From assembly GCA_032622095.1 (NCBI GenBank), contig CP136062.1, positions 9,391,710-9,455,709 on the forward strand: a stretch of 64,000 bases of DNA, given 5' to 3'. The notes below the pieces were generated by a model, which worked only from the letters and a program-made list of their open reading frames with translations, had not been told where the DNA came from and did not search any database. Position numbers and translations under genes: made by a program. The stretch comes from Siphonodentalium dalli. Lineage: Eukaryota; Mollusca; Scaphopoda; Gadilida; Siphonodentaliidae. This document shows positions 11,815 to 23,697 of this stretch, piece by piece (the stretch's first letter is position 1; each line of letters opens with the position of its first letter).

Positions 11815-13590
11815 AAAGGATATTTATCTATAATACATACCCAAAGAGGGGACCTCACTTTAAACATATTTGCATTTATGCATATATTGTCATCTCGATA
11901 TTTATTATGAGCGAGATACGATACAGTACCAAAATGTCAAAGGCGCACGATTGGCGAAAAGCGAATTATACTGGCCCTTGCTGTATCCATCCGCTCGAAT
12001 CGAGTATCAAAATATTATGATTCTTCCGTCATCAAATTCGCACGCTTTTTTCCTGCAACCAATAACCATGCGTGATGCGAGACTGGATCAAACTGCTGTG
12101 GGGACAGTCTATTGAAAGTTTGTCATTCACATGTATGCTATTTCGGTTAGATATTCGTGTGGAATATAAATCGTTCGTTATATTTCGTTCTGTAATTTGT
12201 ATGTGTATATGCCAGAACTTAGAACAGCTGTAGAAGGAAATGTAGCTGAATTCATTGCCACGCAGAGAAAAAAGCTGCTCGCACGACAGTTTGTTGTCTC
12301 CGCTTAGAATTTGATTCGCTATTGTTGATACACACGACTTGTGCAACATGTGCGTTAGTTCGTGTTGTTGATGATATTGATAATATAATTCTGGATATGT
12401 GGTGAGTAGCATTATTTAAACATTTTCGGTTATCAGTTAATATCAATACATCCAATTTGGGAGAATATTAATTAGCTGAATTGATAATAATAGTCCCCAC
12501 ATCACATTATGAAGCTACCGAGGGCCAACATCAGGCCCATATAAAATATCAAACTAGAATTGATAATTGTTTCATAATGACATACTAGTAGGCTATATTG
12601 TCATAATTTTGGTAGCAATATATGAGGGTAATTCATTTACATATGCATGTTTCACTGTGGAAGTGCATGGAATATACATTTAATTCATTGCATCAAAGCT
12701 AGATAACAAATGAGACTCATGCTTAAGCTTAAGCTAATGGCGGAGACATGGTGTTCTAATTCTCAACATCCCGTGTACATGTATTTCCTTATCTTGTAGT
12801 GATGGAAATTTATGCCATCAGCTAGCATTCACTTTAAACTATTTATGTATTTGACATAAATATATATGATTATATAATTAAGACTGGGTTTAGTGTAATT
12901 TGTGTAAAGACTAATTTATATAGTACAATTGCATTGTAATTTTGTAAATAATTATGTATGCATTGTAATTAAGATGAATGTTGATATGTGGGATCTGAAC
13001 TAAGCTGTATTTCAATTTCAAGTACATGCACCCCTATTTTGAATATAGGTTCATTCTAGTCAAAAGTGTAATTTGTTTAAATCCTATAATATGGGGATTT
13101 TGACACTAGTGGGTCCATTTGTTCCGAAATAGACCACTCCTGCTCCACCATAAGTTTGTGCATTTATATCAAGAGTCTCATTTGGTCATAAATGTGTTGG
13201 AGCTGTTTTATATATAGTAGCATTTCCTGTCCATGTTTGTGAAAATAGATAAGGAAGTTCCTGTCACTGTTATTGAAAAGAGATTAGAAAGTCATGCCAA
13301 TACTACAATAACAACTAGTGCTTGCTACGTTATAACATGTTACATTTGAATTAATTTGTATAAACACAAGTCTTCAATGAGAAAAAGTTATGTACTAAAT
13401 ATAGCAAACTAGGTTCATTGTAGTTAACATTGTAGTTAACAGCGTAAGTTGTTCAAGTCCTATAATATGAGAATTGCGAAATCAGTGAATCCATTTGTGT
13501 TGAAATAGTCCATTCCTGCTTCACCATAGTTAGTGCATTTAGCTCAAGAGTACCGGTATTTGGAGCTTCAATTAAAAGAAAAAATGGATA
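11815..13590. other. AT-rich intergenic with decayed satellite copies
   Basis: No gene supported. A 126-codon minus-strand frame at 12032-12412 shows no recognisable domain and biased AT-driven composition. From about 13000, fragments such as CATTTCCTGTCC after TATATATAG (near 13206) resemble the satellite unit that becomes regular after 13.6 kb, so this is probably the degenerate edge of that array. Confidence 0.4.
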
Positions 13591-15150
13591 ACCAAACAAA
13601 AAGAAACAGAAACAAAAAACCTTTATTTATATTCACTTGATTTTGATTAATTATGAATTATTTGAGTTACCAGTATTTATAAAATGGCTATTTTATCAAC
13701 ATTCACTTCAAACAACTTACTATAATTTTAAAGTTCAATACTAGTCAGGAATATTATGTACTATATATAGTAACATTGCCTGTCCCAGATTGAGGGAGAA
13801 AACACTACAAATATGGCGACTTGTTACAATATTGTACATGATATTTATTTTATTAGAGTTTTCCAAAACAAAGAGTGTAAAATCAGAAATGATCTATTCT
13901 TCAATAATGGATCGGGTGGTACATGTATGGATGGTTTTACCATCTTGCTATTGACTTGAGTTTGATTAATTATGAAGACATTTGAATTGTGAGTATTTAC
14001 AAAATGGTTATTTTGACAACTTTATCAACTTCAAACAACTTACTGCCATTTTAACAATCAGGAATATTATGTTCTATATATAGTAACTTTGCCTGTCTCA
14101 GATTGAAGAAGAAAACATTACTACAGATATTGCGACTTGCCGCAATATTGTGCATAGTGTTTAATTTATCAGAGTTTTAGGAAATAATAATGAGTGTCAA
14201 ATCAGATATGATATATTGATATTCTTCATTAATGCATGGTACATGTGTGCACAATGGATGGTTTACTATCTTGCTAATCACTTGATTTTGATTAGTTCAG
14301 TTATTTGAGTTACCAGCATTTATATTGATAGTTTTCAGATAGTATTCACTTCTTCAAACAACTTAATACCATTTTAAAGTTCAATATTAATCAGGAATAT
14401 TATGTTCTATATATAGTAACATTGTCTGTACCAGATTGAAGAAGAAAACACTACTACAACTGTGGTGACTTGTTACAATATTGTACATAATATTTATCTT
14501 ATTAGAGTTTTCCGAAACAAAGAGTATCAAATCAGAGATGATCTATTCTTCAATAATGTTTGGTATGTGCATACATGTATGGATGGTGAGTTTGATCAAT
14601 TATGAAGACATTTGAATTGCCAGTCTTTACAAAAAGGTTATTTTGACAACATTCATTTATTCAAACAACTTACTGACATTTTAACAATGTTAATCAGGAA
14701 TATTATGTTCTATATATAGTAACATTGCCTGTCACATATTGAAGTGAAAAACAATGTTAATCAGGAATATGATGTTCTATATATAGTAACATTGCCTGTC
14801 CCAGATTGAAGTGAAAAACACGACTACAATTATGGCGACTTGTTATAATATTGTACGTAGTATTCAGCTTGATATATCAGACTTTTCCGAAATACAGAGT
14901 GTCAAATCAGAAATGATATTTTAATATTCTTCAATAATGTGCGGTACATGTATACAAGTATGGATGGTTTATTATCTTGCTATTCACTTGAGTTTGATCA
15001 ATTATGAAGTGATTTGAGTTACCAGTTTTAATAAAATGGCTATTTTGATAGCATTCACTTCTTCAAGCAGCTTACTATCATTTTAAAGTTCAATATTAGT
15101 CAGGAATATTATGTTCTATATATAGTAACATTGCCTGTCCCGGTTTAACG
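13590..15150. repeat. Satellite array, ~300-340-bp unit
   Basis: The landmark TTCTATATATAGTAAC followed by TTGCCTGTC recurs at about 13759, 14071, 14404, 14707, 14774 and 15113, a spacing of about 300-340 bp with one 67-bp partial unit. Each unit also carries GGCGACTTGTTACAATATTG, GAGTTTTCC and CTTGAGTTTGAT blocks. Divergence between units is considerable. A second array of the same family in the same orientation lies at 45.8-46.5 kb. Non-coding. Confidence 0.85.
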
Positions 15151-15159
15151 GAAACACTA

Positions 15160-15495
15160 CAGTATTAATATGATGATACGTAAACGTAATTTGCGCCCGC
15201 TTGTTAATCTTTCGTAGGATTTGATGATTAATTAACCATAATTACAAAAATCATACCGGTATATGTAAATGATCATACACTCAAACAAATTTCATTGTAA
15301 TATTACGACAGAAACTGTTGGCAGGAATTGGACCATCAGTAACTGTCGTAAAATTACGAGATCAACGTAATCTGACATTTACAAATTTGATCGTATATTT
15401 ACAAAATGATCGTAATATTATGACAGAAAAACTATCGTAAAATTACAACATCATCGTAATGTGAATTTACGGTTTAATCGTAAAATTACATGGCC
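15160..15495. repeat. Cluster of CGTAA / TTACG motifs
   Basis: Over about 300 bp, CGTAA or TTACG occurs more than a dozen times, often as TCGTAAAATTAC, CGTAATATTACGA or AACGTAAT. Several are palindromic. The spacing is irregular, so this is not a simple tandem repeat. It sits at the right edge of the satellite array. Function unknown. Confidence 0.5.
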
Positions 15496-16115
15496 AACGT
15501 AATCTGAAGCTGAGAACCTGGTGTGAATTGAACTGTGGTGGGGTCTCAAGCGATCTACCCCTACACATTATAAACAAATGCCAGTAAATGACATAAGTAG
15601 CTTGAGGATGGATGTGATCCATCGAACTACAGAAAAATTCAACCAGGTCCACAGGTGCTAAATGTCTGCACTATACATCTACAATTATAGATAAAAATCA
15701 ATGTCCAACACCTAATTGTCATGAAATCGACATTTCTCGTACAACAACATTTTGGAACAAAGTTACATACCGGTACCTTGAATAATTAGCCTAACTAATG
15801 TAGGTACCAACCTGTGCTTTCACCATGACAAAAGATAACAAACTCTGATAATCAACACACGAGTCACAAGGTGATATGCTCGGACAGACAGAGCCCTTGA
15901 CTACCTGTACTGGTAAATGCCCTCCGGGGGGGGGTGTCAGAAAACATTTTCAGGCACGTATGCTGATTTTTTACTTTCGACCCTTGTTGGGACCCCCACC
16001 CACCATGCGTCCAAATTTTTCCGACCATTTTTGGACACCCACCCCCTTTTAACACTAAAGCAAATTTGCGGGAGGAATTCATTGTAAACAGCTGTATATG
16101 AATTTCTGTGCATAC
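15496..16115. other. Intergenic, possible SINE remnant
   Basis: A stretch near 15505-15560 contains, on the minus strand, GTTCAATTC, which resembles a pol III box B, but no convincing box A is found. Low-complexity G/C runs occur near 15925 and 16040. No gene supported. Confidence 0.35.
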
Positions 16116-16117
16116 TA

Positions 16118-16205
16118 TTTGTCATGGATGTTAACATTGGCATGTAAATAGGAACGGGTCATTTTGGGGTCATTCGGCCAAAAAAACATGGCGGCCATCT
16201 TGGAT
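16118..16205 (-). repeat. Isolated inverted fragment of the ~160-bp core unit
   Basis: On the minus strand this stretch matches the core unit of the element at 16654-18553: ATCCAAGATGGCCGCCATG, the GGCCGAATGACCCC block and CATGTTAACATCC-type sequence. It lies outside the main element and in the opposite orientation, so it is a separate remnant. Confidence 0.7.
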
Positions 16206-16484
16206 TTCAAAATTTGCAACAAAATACAACACGATAACTGCCTGCAGTCAGTTTAGCAGTTAGAATTACATTATTTCTCTTATTCTAAGGTGTTTTAAGC
16301 CAAATTCATTGAAAAAAACAGTCAAAAAACTTGCAGGAAAAAAAGTTCTGAGTTGCGAAAAAAATTGTTTGTTAGTCCCATCGACCAAACCACCCACCCA
16401 GTGACCCACCCCCCCCCCCCCGTATAAGTGCCTGTAAAAAATACCCCCCCCCCCCTGCCCGACCCCCATAGGCATAATATGATA

Positions 16485-16653
16485 ATAACATGGGAGGAAC
16501 AGAGGGAACATGGACTACCGGCGTACCTACATTTAATGATAATAACATGGGAAGGACAGGAAACACCGGCTACCTTCATCTAATTACTAGTATAATAACA
16601 TGGGAATATTAACAGAGGAAACACAGGCTACTTTCATCTAATTACTAGTATAA
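16485..16653. repeat. Short tandem repeat (~50-60 bp), Helitron-like target site
   Basis: Three diverged copies each begin AACATGGGA and contain GGCTAC and CTAATTACTAGTAT (starts about 16486, 16546 and 16598). A fourth copy continues at 18554 on the far side of the element. The intact inter-copy junction TAGTATAATAACATGGG near 16588 gives the empty target site for the insertion at 16654. Homopolymer C runs (16407-16455) precede the array. Confidence 0.75.
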
Positions 16654-18553
16654 TGAAAGTGTCAATGACACTGTAGCTCAACTTGGATAGGGAATAATTT
16701 AATGTATTACAGTCAATGGAGCGTTTAGGAATGTGGAAAGTTGAATGTCTAATACTAGTTTATAGACATGAAGAGAAAAGTAAAATCCAAGATGGCTGCT
16801 GGCGGCCATGTTTTCGGCCGAATGACCCCAAAATGATGGTATACCATCTACATGTCATCGTTAACATCCATGACAAATTTTATGACGATCACACTAAAGG
16901 TACGACCTGTAGCCTATGCTAAAGAATTTAGTCATACAAAGAGTAAAATCCAAGATGGCTGCTGGCGGCCATGTTTTTTGGCCGAATGACACTAAAATGA
17001 CTCGTTCCCATCTACATGTCATTATTAACATCTATGACAAATTTTATGACGATCAGACTAAAGGTACGACCTGTAGCCCATGCTAAAGAATTTAGTCATA
17101 CAAAGAGTAAAATCCAATATTAACAACCATGACAAATTTCATGATGATCAGACGAACAGTACGACCTGTGGCCCATGCTAAAGGATTAAATTTTGAAATC
17201 CAAGATGGCCACTGGCGGCCATGTTTTTTGTCCGAATGACCCCAAAATGACTCGTTCCCATTTACATTCCAATTTCAACAGCCATGACAAATTTTATGAT
17301 GATCAGACTAAATGTACGACCTGTAGCCGTGCTAAAGGATTTAGTCATACAAAGAGTAAAATCAAAGATGGCTGCTGGCGGCCATGTTTTTCTGCCGAAT
17401 GACCCCAAAATTACTCGTTCCCATTTACATTCCAATTTCAACAGCCATGACTAATTTTATGATGATCAGACTAAAGGTACGACCTGTAGCCCGTGATAAA
17501 GGATTTAGTCATACAAAGAGTAAAATCAAAGATGGCTGCTGGCGGCCATGTTTTTCTGCCGAATGACCCCAAAATGACTCGTTCCCATCTACATGTCATT
17601 ATTAACATTCACGACAAATTTTATGATGATCAGACTAAAGGTACAACCTGTAGCCCGTGCTAAAGGATTTAGTCATACAAAGAGTAAAATCCAAGATGGC
17701 TGCTGGCGACCATGTTTTTTGGCCGAATGACCCCAATATTACTCGTTCCCATCTACATGTCATTGTTAACATCCATGACAAATTTTATGATGATCAGACG
17801 AACAGTACGACCTGTGGCCCGTGCTAATGGATTAAATTTTGAAATCCAAGATGGCCACTGGCGGCCATGTTTATTGGCCGAATGACCCCAAAATTACTCG
17901 TTCCCATCTACATTCCAATTTCAACAGCCATGACAAATGTTATGATGATCAGACTAAAGGTACGGCCTGTAGCCCGTGCTAAAGGATTTAGTCATACAAA
18001 GAGTAAAATCCAAGATGGCTGCTGGCGGCCATGTTTTTTGGCCGATTGACCCCAAAATGACTCGTTCCCATCTACATGTCATTATTAACATTCTTGACAA
18101 ATTTTATGATGATCAGACTAAAAGTAGGACCTGTAGCCCGTGCTAAAGAATTTAGTCATACAAAGAGTAAAATCCAAGAAGGCTGCTGGCGGCCATGTTT
18201 TTGGGCCGAATGACCCCAAAATTACTCGTTCCCATCTACATGTCAATATTAACATCCATGACAAATTTCATGACGATCAGACAAACAGTACGCCCTGTAG
18301 CCCGTGCTAATGGATTGAATTTTGAAATGCAAGATGGCCACTGGCGGCCATGTTTTTTTACCGAATGACCCCAAAATTAATCATTCTGGTCTAAATGTTG
18401 ATGTCAACAGCTATGACAAATTTCATAATGATCCGACCAAAGGTACGACCTGTAGACTGCATTGTTGACGCCTTACGTACACACGTACACACGTACACAC
18501 GGACGACAAAGCCATGGCAATAGCTCAAACTTTACAAAGTAAAGTTGAGCTAA
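16654..18553 (+). mobile_element. Pearl/HINE-like non-autonomous Helitron, copy 1
   Basis: Starts TGAAAGTGTCAATGACACTG and ends in a terminal hairpin whose arms are TAGCTCAAACTTTA and TAAAGTTGAGCTA, closing with CTAA. The 5' flank is A and the 3' flank is T, with no target duplication, as judged from the empty site TAGTATAA/TAACATGGG preserved in the neighbouring tandem repeat. The interior holds about ten tandem copies of a ~160-bp core in two alternating subtypes (one with TTTAGTCATACAAAGAG, one with GGATTAAATTTTGAAATCC). An ACGTACAC-type microsatellite precedes the terminal hairpin. These are the traits of bivalve pearl elements and of non-autonomous Helitrons: CTRR end, A/T insertion, 3' hairpin. 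The 5' TG instead of the usual TC is atypical. No Rep/helicase gene is present. Confidence 0.75.
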
Positions 18554-18779
18554 TAACATGGGAATATTAACAGAGGAAACATGGGCTACCTTCACAGTGG
18601 TCAGTGATTTGTACTGAATTGTACACAACTAAGTGTAGCACACTAAATAAATGAAAGGCAGTAGCAACATTGAGTAAATTTTTTGGGGTTTTGTTGCTTT
18701 CCACAACTAAGGCGATATAACAATGAGGCCAGATCATTTGTTGTTGATGGAAACCATGTGATCTATGGTTAGTCACCTA

Positions 18780-18926
18780 CAATAGGTAGTCACGATGCAC
18801 CGTCTGCACATATCATATGTACTCCGCCGATCGCCACATAGGAATCGAACCCATGTCAGTCACTAGCTCAGGTCCTACAGCTTGGTGACCGGTACCGTGC
18901 TCATTGGACCACTGACCAACCCAGAC
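18780..18926 (-). mobile_element. tRNA-derived SINE
   Basis: On the minus strand the head shows a box A-like TCAGTGGTCCAATGAGCAC (near 18918-18900) and a good box B, GGGTTCGATTCCT (near 18852-18840). The spacing is longer than in a compact tRNA, as in a tRNA with a long variable arm. The remaining ~60 bp would be SINE body. No anticodon stem that would make it a working tRNA gene is evident. Confidence 0.55.
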
Positions 18927-19302
18927 ACCACCCCCCCCCAATAATAAACAACAATGTACATATAGTATACACTGATACAACTACTATTTAAACATGAAAT
19001 ACATACCGGTAGACGTGTGTCTCCTTAATTATGCAGCCATTGTTATTGACCCAGAAACTCAAACCCAACAAGCGCTCCCAAAGTTCCATTGGTTTAATTT
19101 GGAAATCCTGAAAATGAAGTAACAATATTATACACGGTACTAACTACTATGGACAAAAAAGCAGCTCAGCATTTGCGCCAAGATTTTCGAGTGTCACTGT
19201 CAGCTAATGTATTGACATCCTGTTCAAACACCGCTGTTTTTTTGTTTTAATAATTTTTCGACTTTCCCAAATTTTAAATCAAACTAACAACATAGGGACT
19301 GG

Positions 19303-19846
19303 AATACCAGCACCGAAGCCGACCCACCCAAACTCAGTTGCGGCAGTTTCTGACAAAAAATTTGCTTTAGTATATCTGGGATAAATCGCAACCATCTTTC
19401 ATACTTTGCGATAATTACTTTGCGATATCTTTGACTGATGATAAATCACAAACAAATTTGGGTTCAAGTTTTGAAAACCCTCCTGTCACTTTCCAAATAT
19501 CTATTTAAAAATACATGTTGATAAATCGCAAAACTTTGCGATAAATTGCAAACATCTTTACGATAGATCGTAAAATACTTCGCAATTTTATATAACAGAA
19601 TAGCAATCATCTTTGCGATAAAAACTGTTAATTACTTTGCAAACAAATTAACATACCTTTGCAATAGCAAAGGTAAGTGTCGCAAATTTGTTTGTGATTT
19701 ATCAGTCAAAGATAATATCGCAAAGTAATTATGGCAAAGTACCGTATGAAAGATGGTTGCGATTTATCCCAGATATACTAAAGCAAATTTTTTGTCATAA
19801 ACTACCGCAACTGAGTTTGGGTGGGTCGGCTTCGGCGCTGGTATAA
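19303..19846. mobile_element. MITE with ~170-bp inverted ends
   Basis: The left arm from TACCAGCACCGAAGCC (about 19303) to about 19475 is matched by the right arm from about 19680 to 19846. The centre is filled with CGATAAATCGCAAA-type short repeats. Arms differ at scattered positions. No coding capacity; no clear target duplication. Confidence 0.75.
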
Positions 19847-19976
19847 TACACATGTATGACCTGGTTTAGCATAGAGTGGGGATTATAATCTTCCTGAGTG
19901 TGGCACAAACTTGGCCATGCATCTAATCCTGAGTTCACATCGTTTGGGACATAATCACATTGACTGGTAACATTAA

Positions 19977-20456
19977 AGGTACTCAATCCGATAAAACTCC
20001 TCTCAATTACTATTTCAATGGCTTCGGGGGTCAAAAATATTTGATTCGAGTCGAGGAAGTCACCCATCAAAGCTCAGATTTGTTAGATATCGATTTTAGA
20101 AATCTATTATTTTTCATTATCGGGAATATTATCTGACCCAGAACTCAGTCAAAATTGCGCTGTTATTACCACTTGATTTTAGAGTTATCCATCCTTGTCT
20201 GTTTGAATAGATTTTGGAGTACACATCCAGAGCAGATTACGGCAGTTTAAGGCAATTATTAGTACTCATCTCGAGTAAATAACAAATTTCAAAAATCAAT
20301 ATTTAATAACTCTGAGCTTTGTTTGATGGGTTCCTCGACTCGAATCAAATATTTTGTACCCCCAAAGCCAAAGAAATAGTAATATAGGACCATCTGATCG
20401 GATTGTTGTTGTTGGAATCTGTTGAGATGGGGACCCTCTGTTCGGATTGAGTACCT
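19977..20456. mobile_element. TTAA-flanked MITE
   Basis: Terminal inverted repeats AGGTACTCAATCCGA and complement, flanked by TTAA at 19973-19976 and 20457-20460. Sub-terminal inverted blocks (TTTGATTCGAGTCGAGGAA near 20040, and complement near 20330) extend the arms to over 100 bp with mismatches and gaps. The TTAA target suggests piggyBac- or Kolobok-like mobilisation. No ORF. Confidence 0.75.
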
Positions 20457-20519
20457 TTAAGTTAGTTGGTATTCAGATCTCTTATAGGAAACATGTGTTA
20501 CTAAATATTTACTGGACAC

Positions 20520-20612
20520 AGAACGAATCGTGTTATGTTCCAGGTTTTCTGCTGTGATGACTCGCTTTCACATGCCCAAGTTGTACCCAGTAACCAAGTT
20601 ATCCCGACAATC
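20520..20612. repeat. Left arm of a distant inverted repeat pair
   Basis: About 90 bp starting CAGAACGAATCGTGTTATG; its reverse complement, with a gap and several mismatches, lies at 23607-23697. The pair encloses ~3.1 kb containing a Helitron-like element and a TIR element. It could be the ends of an older composite transposon or two solo copies in opposite orientation. Confidence 0.65.
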
Positions 20613-21560
20613 TTGCAAACAATCTTCTGATGTGAACCCATCCCCTCTCATATCGACAAACCCATTTACACATCATGTCGTTCTGTGTATTTATGGAATT
20701 TTCAGGTTCAGATACCGGGTACCGGTATATAGAACCATGGTTTATGAATATATCCAGGTTATTAGGTCTGAGCATTGAGGGGCAAGGGGGGGGGGGGGTG
20801 CAAGGTGCGAATGGAATTATGCAAAATTGTGTTTTTGGTCAGATTCAAGGGGGAGGGGGTGCCATGTATTTCATTGAAAATTGTTCAAATTCAATCGTTC
20901 CCATCTAGAGGTGATCCCAAACATACATGTAGTAATGTACCCTTAAATTTTCAAAACATTTCACCAATAATTAAGAAACTGACCTTACATTCATTCCTCG
21001 CGCCAAACTAAATTTATTTTAGAGTACTGACGTCTTCAATGGTTGACGTCCCCACGTAATTCCTTGAACCAAATGATTTTTGTGTCGGTGAAATGTGCAC
21101 ATGGCGATCGCATAATTATCTTGCTCGAACCGAAAAGCCATTTTAATTCTTAATCGCGCACGCCTTATCCATATACCATATCACGAATAAACAGACGCTC
21201 TTTATTTGGCACGCTTAAGGAAATCGGGACCGTGGTAAATTAGAACCGATTTATTTTCAATTTCAGATTAATATTTTCCATGCGCAATATGTCAGTCTAT
21301 TGTCAGATAATTTACAATGCTCAGTTGCGATACGGACGCTAGGTTTTACTGTGGTTTAAACTTACACAGCGGTAGTGGCACCAAAAACTCAACCGCGACC
21401 ACGCGGTTGCCCGCGTTTTCAATACCGCGGCTGACCGCGTTATTACACCGCGGTCAGGCGTTATTACACCGCGGTCAGGCGGTATTACACTGCGGTTATA
21501 CCGCATGTCAACCTCGTTAAGGAGGGTCGATTAATTAGAGCATAGCTGTACTTCATATAA
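20613..21560. other. Intergenic with G runs and CG-rich repeats
   Basis: No gene supported. Contains a G homopolymer near 20787-20800, an AT-rich stretch, and at 21420-21505 three copies of a ~20-bp CG-rich unit (ATTACACCGCGGTCAGGCG). CCGCGG is also the core of the 22-bp minisatellite at 25.5-30.7 kb. Confidence 0.45.
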
Positions 21561-23044
21561 TGAAAGTGTCAATGACACTGTACCTCAACTTGGAAAGGGA
21601 ATAATTTAATGTGGAGCGATTAGGGGTGCGGAAAGTTGAAATGTCTAAGTAATACTAGATTATCAACATGAAGAGATACATATACCGGTACATGTATACC
21701 GGTATATAAAAAAGTTAAATCCAAGATGGTTACAGATGTAAAATCCAGGTGGCTATGTTTTCCAATAAAATTTAAAAACATTTGATAGCTTCCATCTAGT
21801 AAGATCAATATCAAGATTAATATGAAGTCTGGAGATGATCGGATGAGGGAAGTGGACTGTAGGGTGTGTCAAAGGATTTTGTCATGCAAAGAGTAAAATC
21901 CAAGATGGCTGCCAGTGGACACATTTTAAGACCAAATGAACCTAAAATGACTTGTTATCTACATGCCTGTGTCAACAGCCATGACAAATTTCATGATGAT
22001 CCGATTAAAGGTACGACCTGTAGCCCATGCCAAAGGATTTAGTCATGCAAAGAGTAAAATCCAAGATGGCTGCTGGCGGCCATGATTTTGGCCGAATAAC
22101 CTAAAAATTACTCGATCTCATCTACATGTCAATGTCAACATCCATGACAAATTTCACAATGATCTGACAAAAGGTGCGTTCTGTAGCACGTGCCAAAGGA
22201 TTTAGTCATGCAAAGTGTAAAATCCAAGATGGCTGCTGGCGGCCATGTTTTTTGGTCGAATGACTGGACAATGACTCGTTCCCATCTACATGTCATATTT
22301 AACAACCATGACAAATTTCATGATGATCTGACCAAAGGTTAGACTTGTGGCCTATGTGAAAGGATTTAGTCATGCAAAGAGTAAATTCCAAGATGGCTGC
22401 CACCGGCCATGTTTTTTGGCCGAACGACCCCAAAATTACTCGTTTCCCATCTACATGTCAATATTAACACCCATGACAAATTTAATGATGACCAGACGAA
22501 CAGTAGCCTGTGCTAATGGATTGAATTTTGAAATCAAAGATGGCCGCGGGCAGCCATGTTTTTTTGTCCGAATGACCCCAAAATGAATCATTCCCAACTA
22601 CAGTCCAATTTAAACAGCCATGACAAATTTCATGATGATCAGACTAAAGCTACGATCTGTAGCCCGTGCTAAAGGATTTAGTCATCCAAAGAGTAAAATC
22701 CAAGATGGCTGCTGGCGGCCATGTTTTTTGGCCAAATGAACCCAAAATATTAACATCCATGACAAATTTCATGATGATCAGACGAACAGTACAACCTCTA
22801 GACCGTTCTAATGGATTGAATATTGAAATCCAAGATGGCCACTGGTGGCCATGTTTTTTTATCCAAATGAATCATTCCAGTCTAAATGTTGATGTCAACA
22901 GCTATGTGAAATTTCATAATGATCTGACCAAAGGTACGACCTGTAGCCTGTATTGTTGATGAATTACGCACACACGCATACATGTACACACAGACGACAA
23001 AGCCATGGCAATAGCTCAAACTTTACAAAGTAAAGTTGACCTAA
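21561..23044 (+). mobile_element. Pearl/HINE-like non-autonomous Helitron, copy 2
   Basis: Same ends as copy 1: TGAAAGTGTCAATGACACTG at the 5' end and a terminal hairpin closing in CTAA at 23044. Again the flanking bases are A (left) and T (right). The interior has about seven core units of ~160 bp with the two alternating subtypes, and an ACACACG-type microsatellite before the end. One base of the terminal hairpin differs (GACCTAA instead of GAGCTAA). Copy 2 is shorter by loss of core units. Confidence 0.75.
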
Positions 23045-23179
23045 TAATGTGGGCGGTGTAAGGCAGCGTTTGTTTGCATATGGTATCTTGGTGTTGATGA
23101 TTAACGAAAATACCATACAGCACTAGTCTCCCAGATGCCTCGGGTTTATGTACCATAAGCTTTCTCACCAAGCTTTTTA

Positions 23180-23555
23180 CCCTGCTGGGTAAAACAAGTG
23201 TCCCACTTAACCACGGTGCGGTTATCATTGCCACCGCGGCCGAAATGCAACTACCGGTACATCGCGGCTCCACCGGCTAACTACAGTTGGGCCGCGGTGT
23301 ATTTGCCATTCGGCCATGGTGTAGTTACCGCTGTGTACATTCATTAAACTGAAAAAAGACAATACAAACCAGAAATCTAACCATGCGGCCCCGTTGTAGT
23401 TGCTTTTCGGCCATGGTGTACATGTGTACTTGACGTTTGGCTGCGGTGTACTTGCCGCTCAGCCGCGGTGCTCAACTGCAGTTACAAACTCTGACAGCAC
23501 GGTCGAACGGCAAATACACCGCGGTGCCAATGGACACTTGTTTTGTCCAGCAGGG
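23180..23555. mobile_element. Short TIR element with CCGCGG minisatellite (TA target)
   Basis: Inverted ends CCCTGCTGG...AAAACAAGTGTCC at 23180-23204 and the complement at 23532-23555, flanked on both sides by TA. The interior contains degenerate 22-bp units of the GAACGGCAAGTACACCGCGG family facing both ways. A larger relative spans 25458-28304. A TA target fits Tc1/mariner-like or ISL2EU-like elements, but the tips do not decide. Confidence 0.75.
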
Positions 23556-23606
23556 TACATCAGCCAGGGCAACCCAGAAGTTAACGGTCTAACCTGGGCT
23601 TCCTAG

Positions 23607-23697
23607 ATGGTAGGGACAACTTGGTTAGTGGGTACAACTTGGGCATGTGAAAGCAAGTCATCACCTGGAACATAACACGATTTGTTCTGACTTAACC
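23607..23697. repeat. Right arm of the inverted repeat pair (with 20520-20612)
   Basis: Reverse complement of the 20520 arm, containing TTGGGCATGTGAAAGCAAGT and CCTGGAACATAACACGATTTG. It follows the TIR element directly. Confidence 0.65.

Noticed and set aside
12032-12412. 126-codon minus frame as a gene
   Set aside because: No domain recognised, no splice or promoter context, and composition follows AT content.
15505-15580. tRNA gene or tRNA-derived SINE on the minus strand
   Set aside because: Only a box B-like GTTCAATTC is seen; no box A and no cloverleaf could be built.
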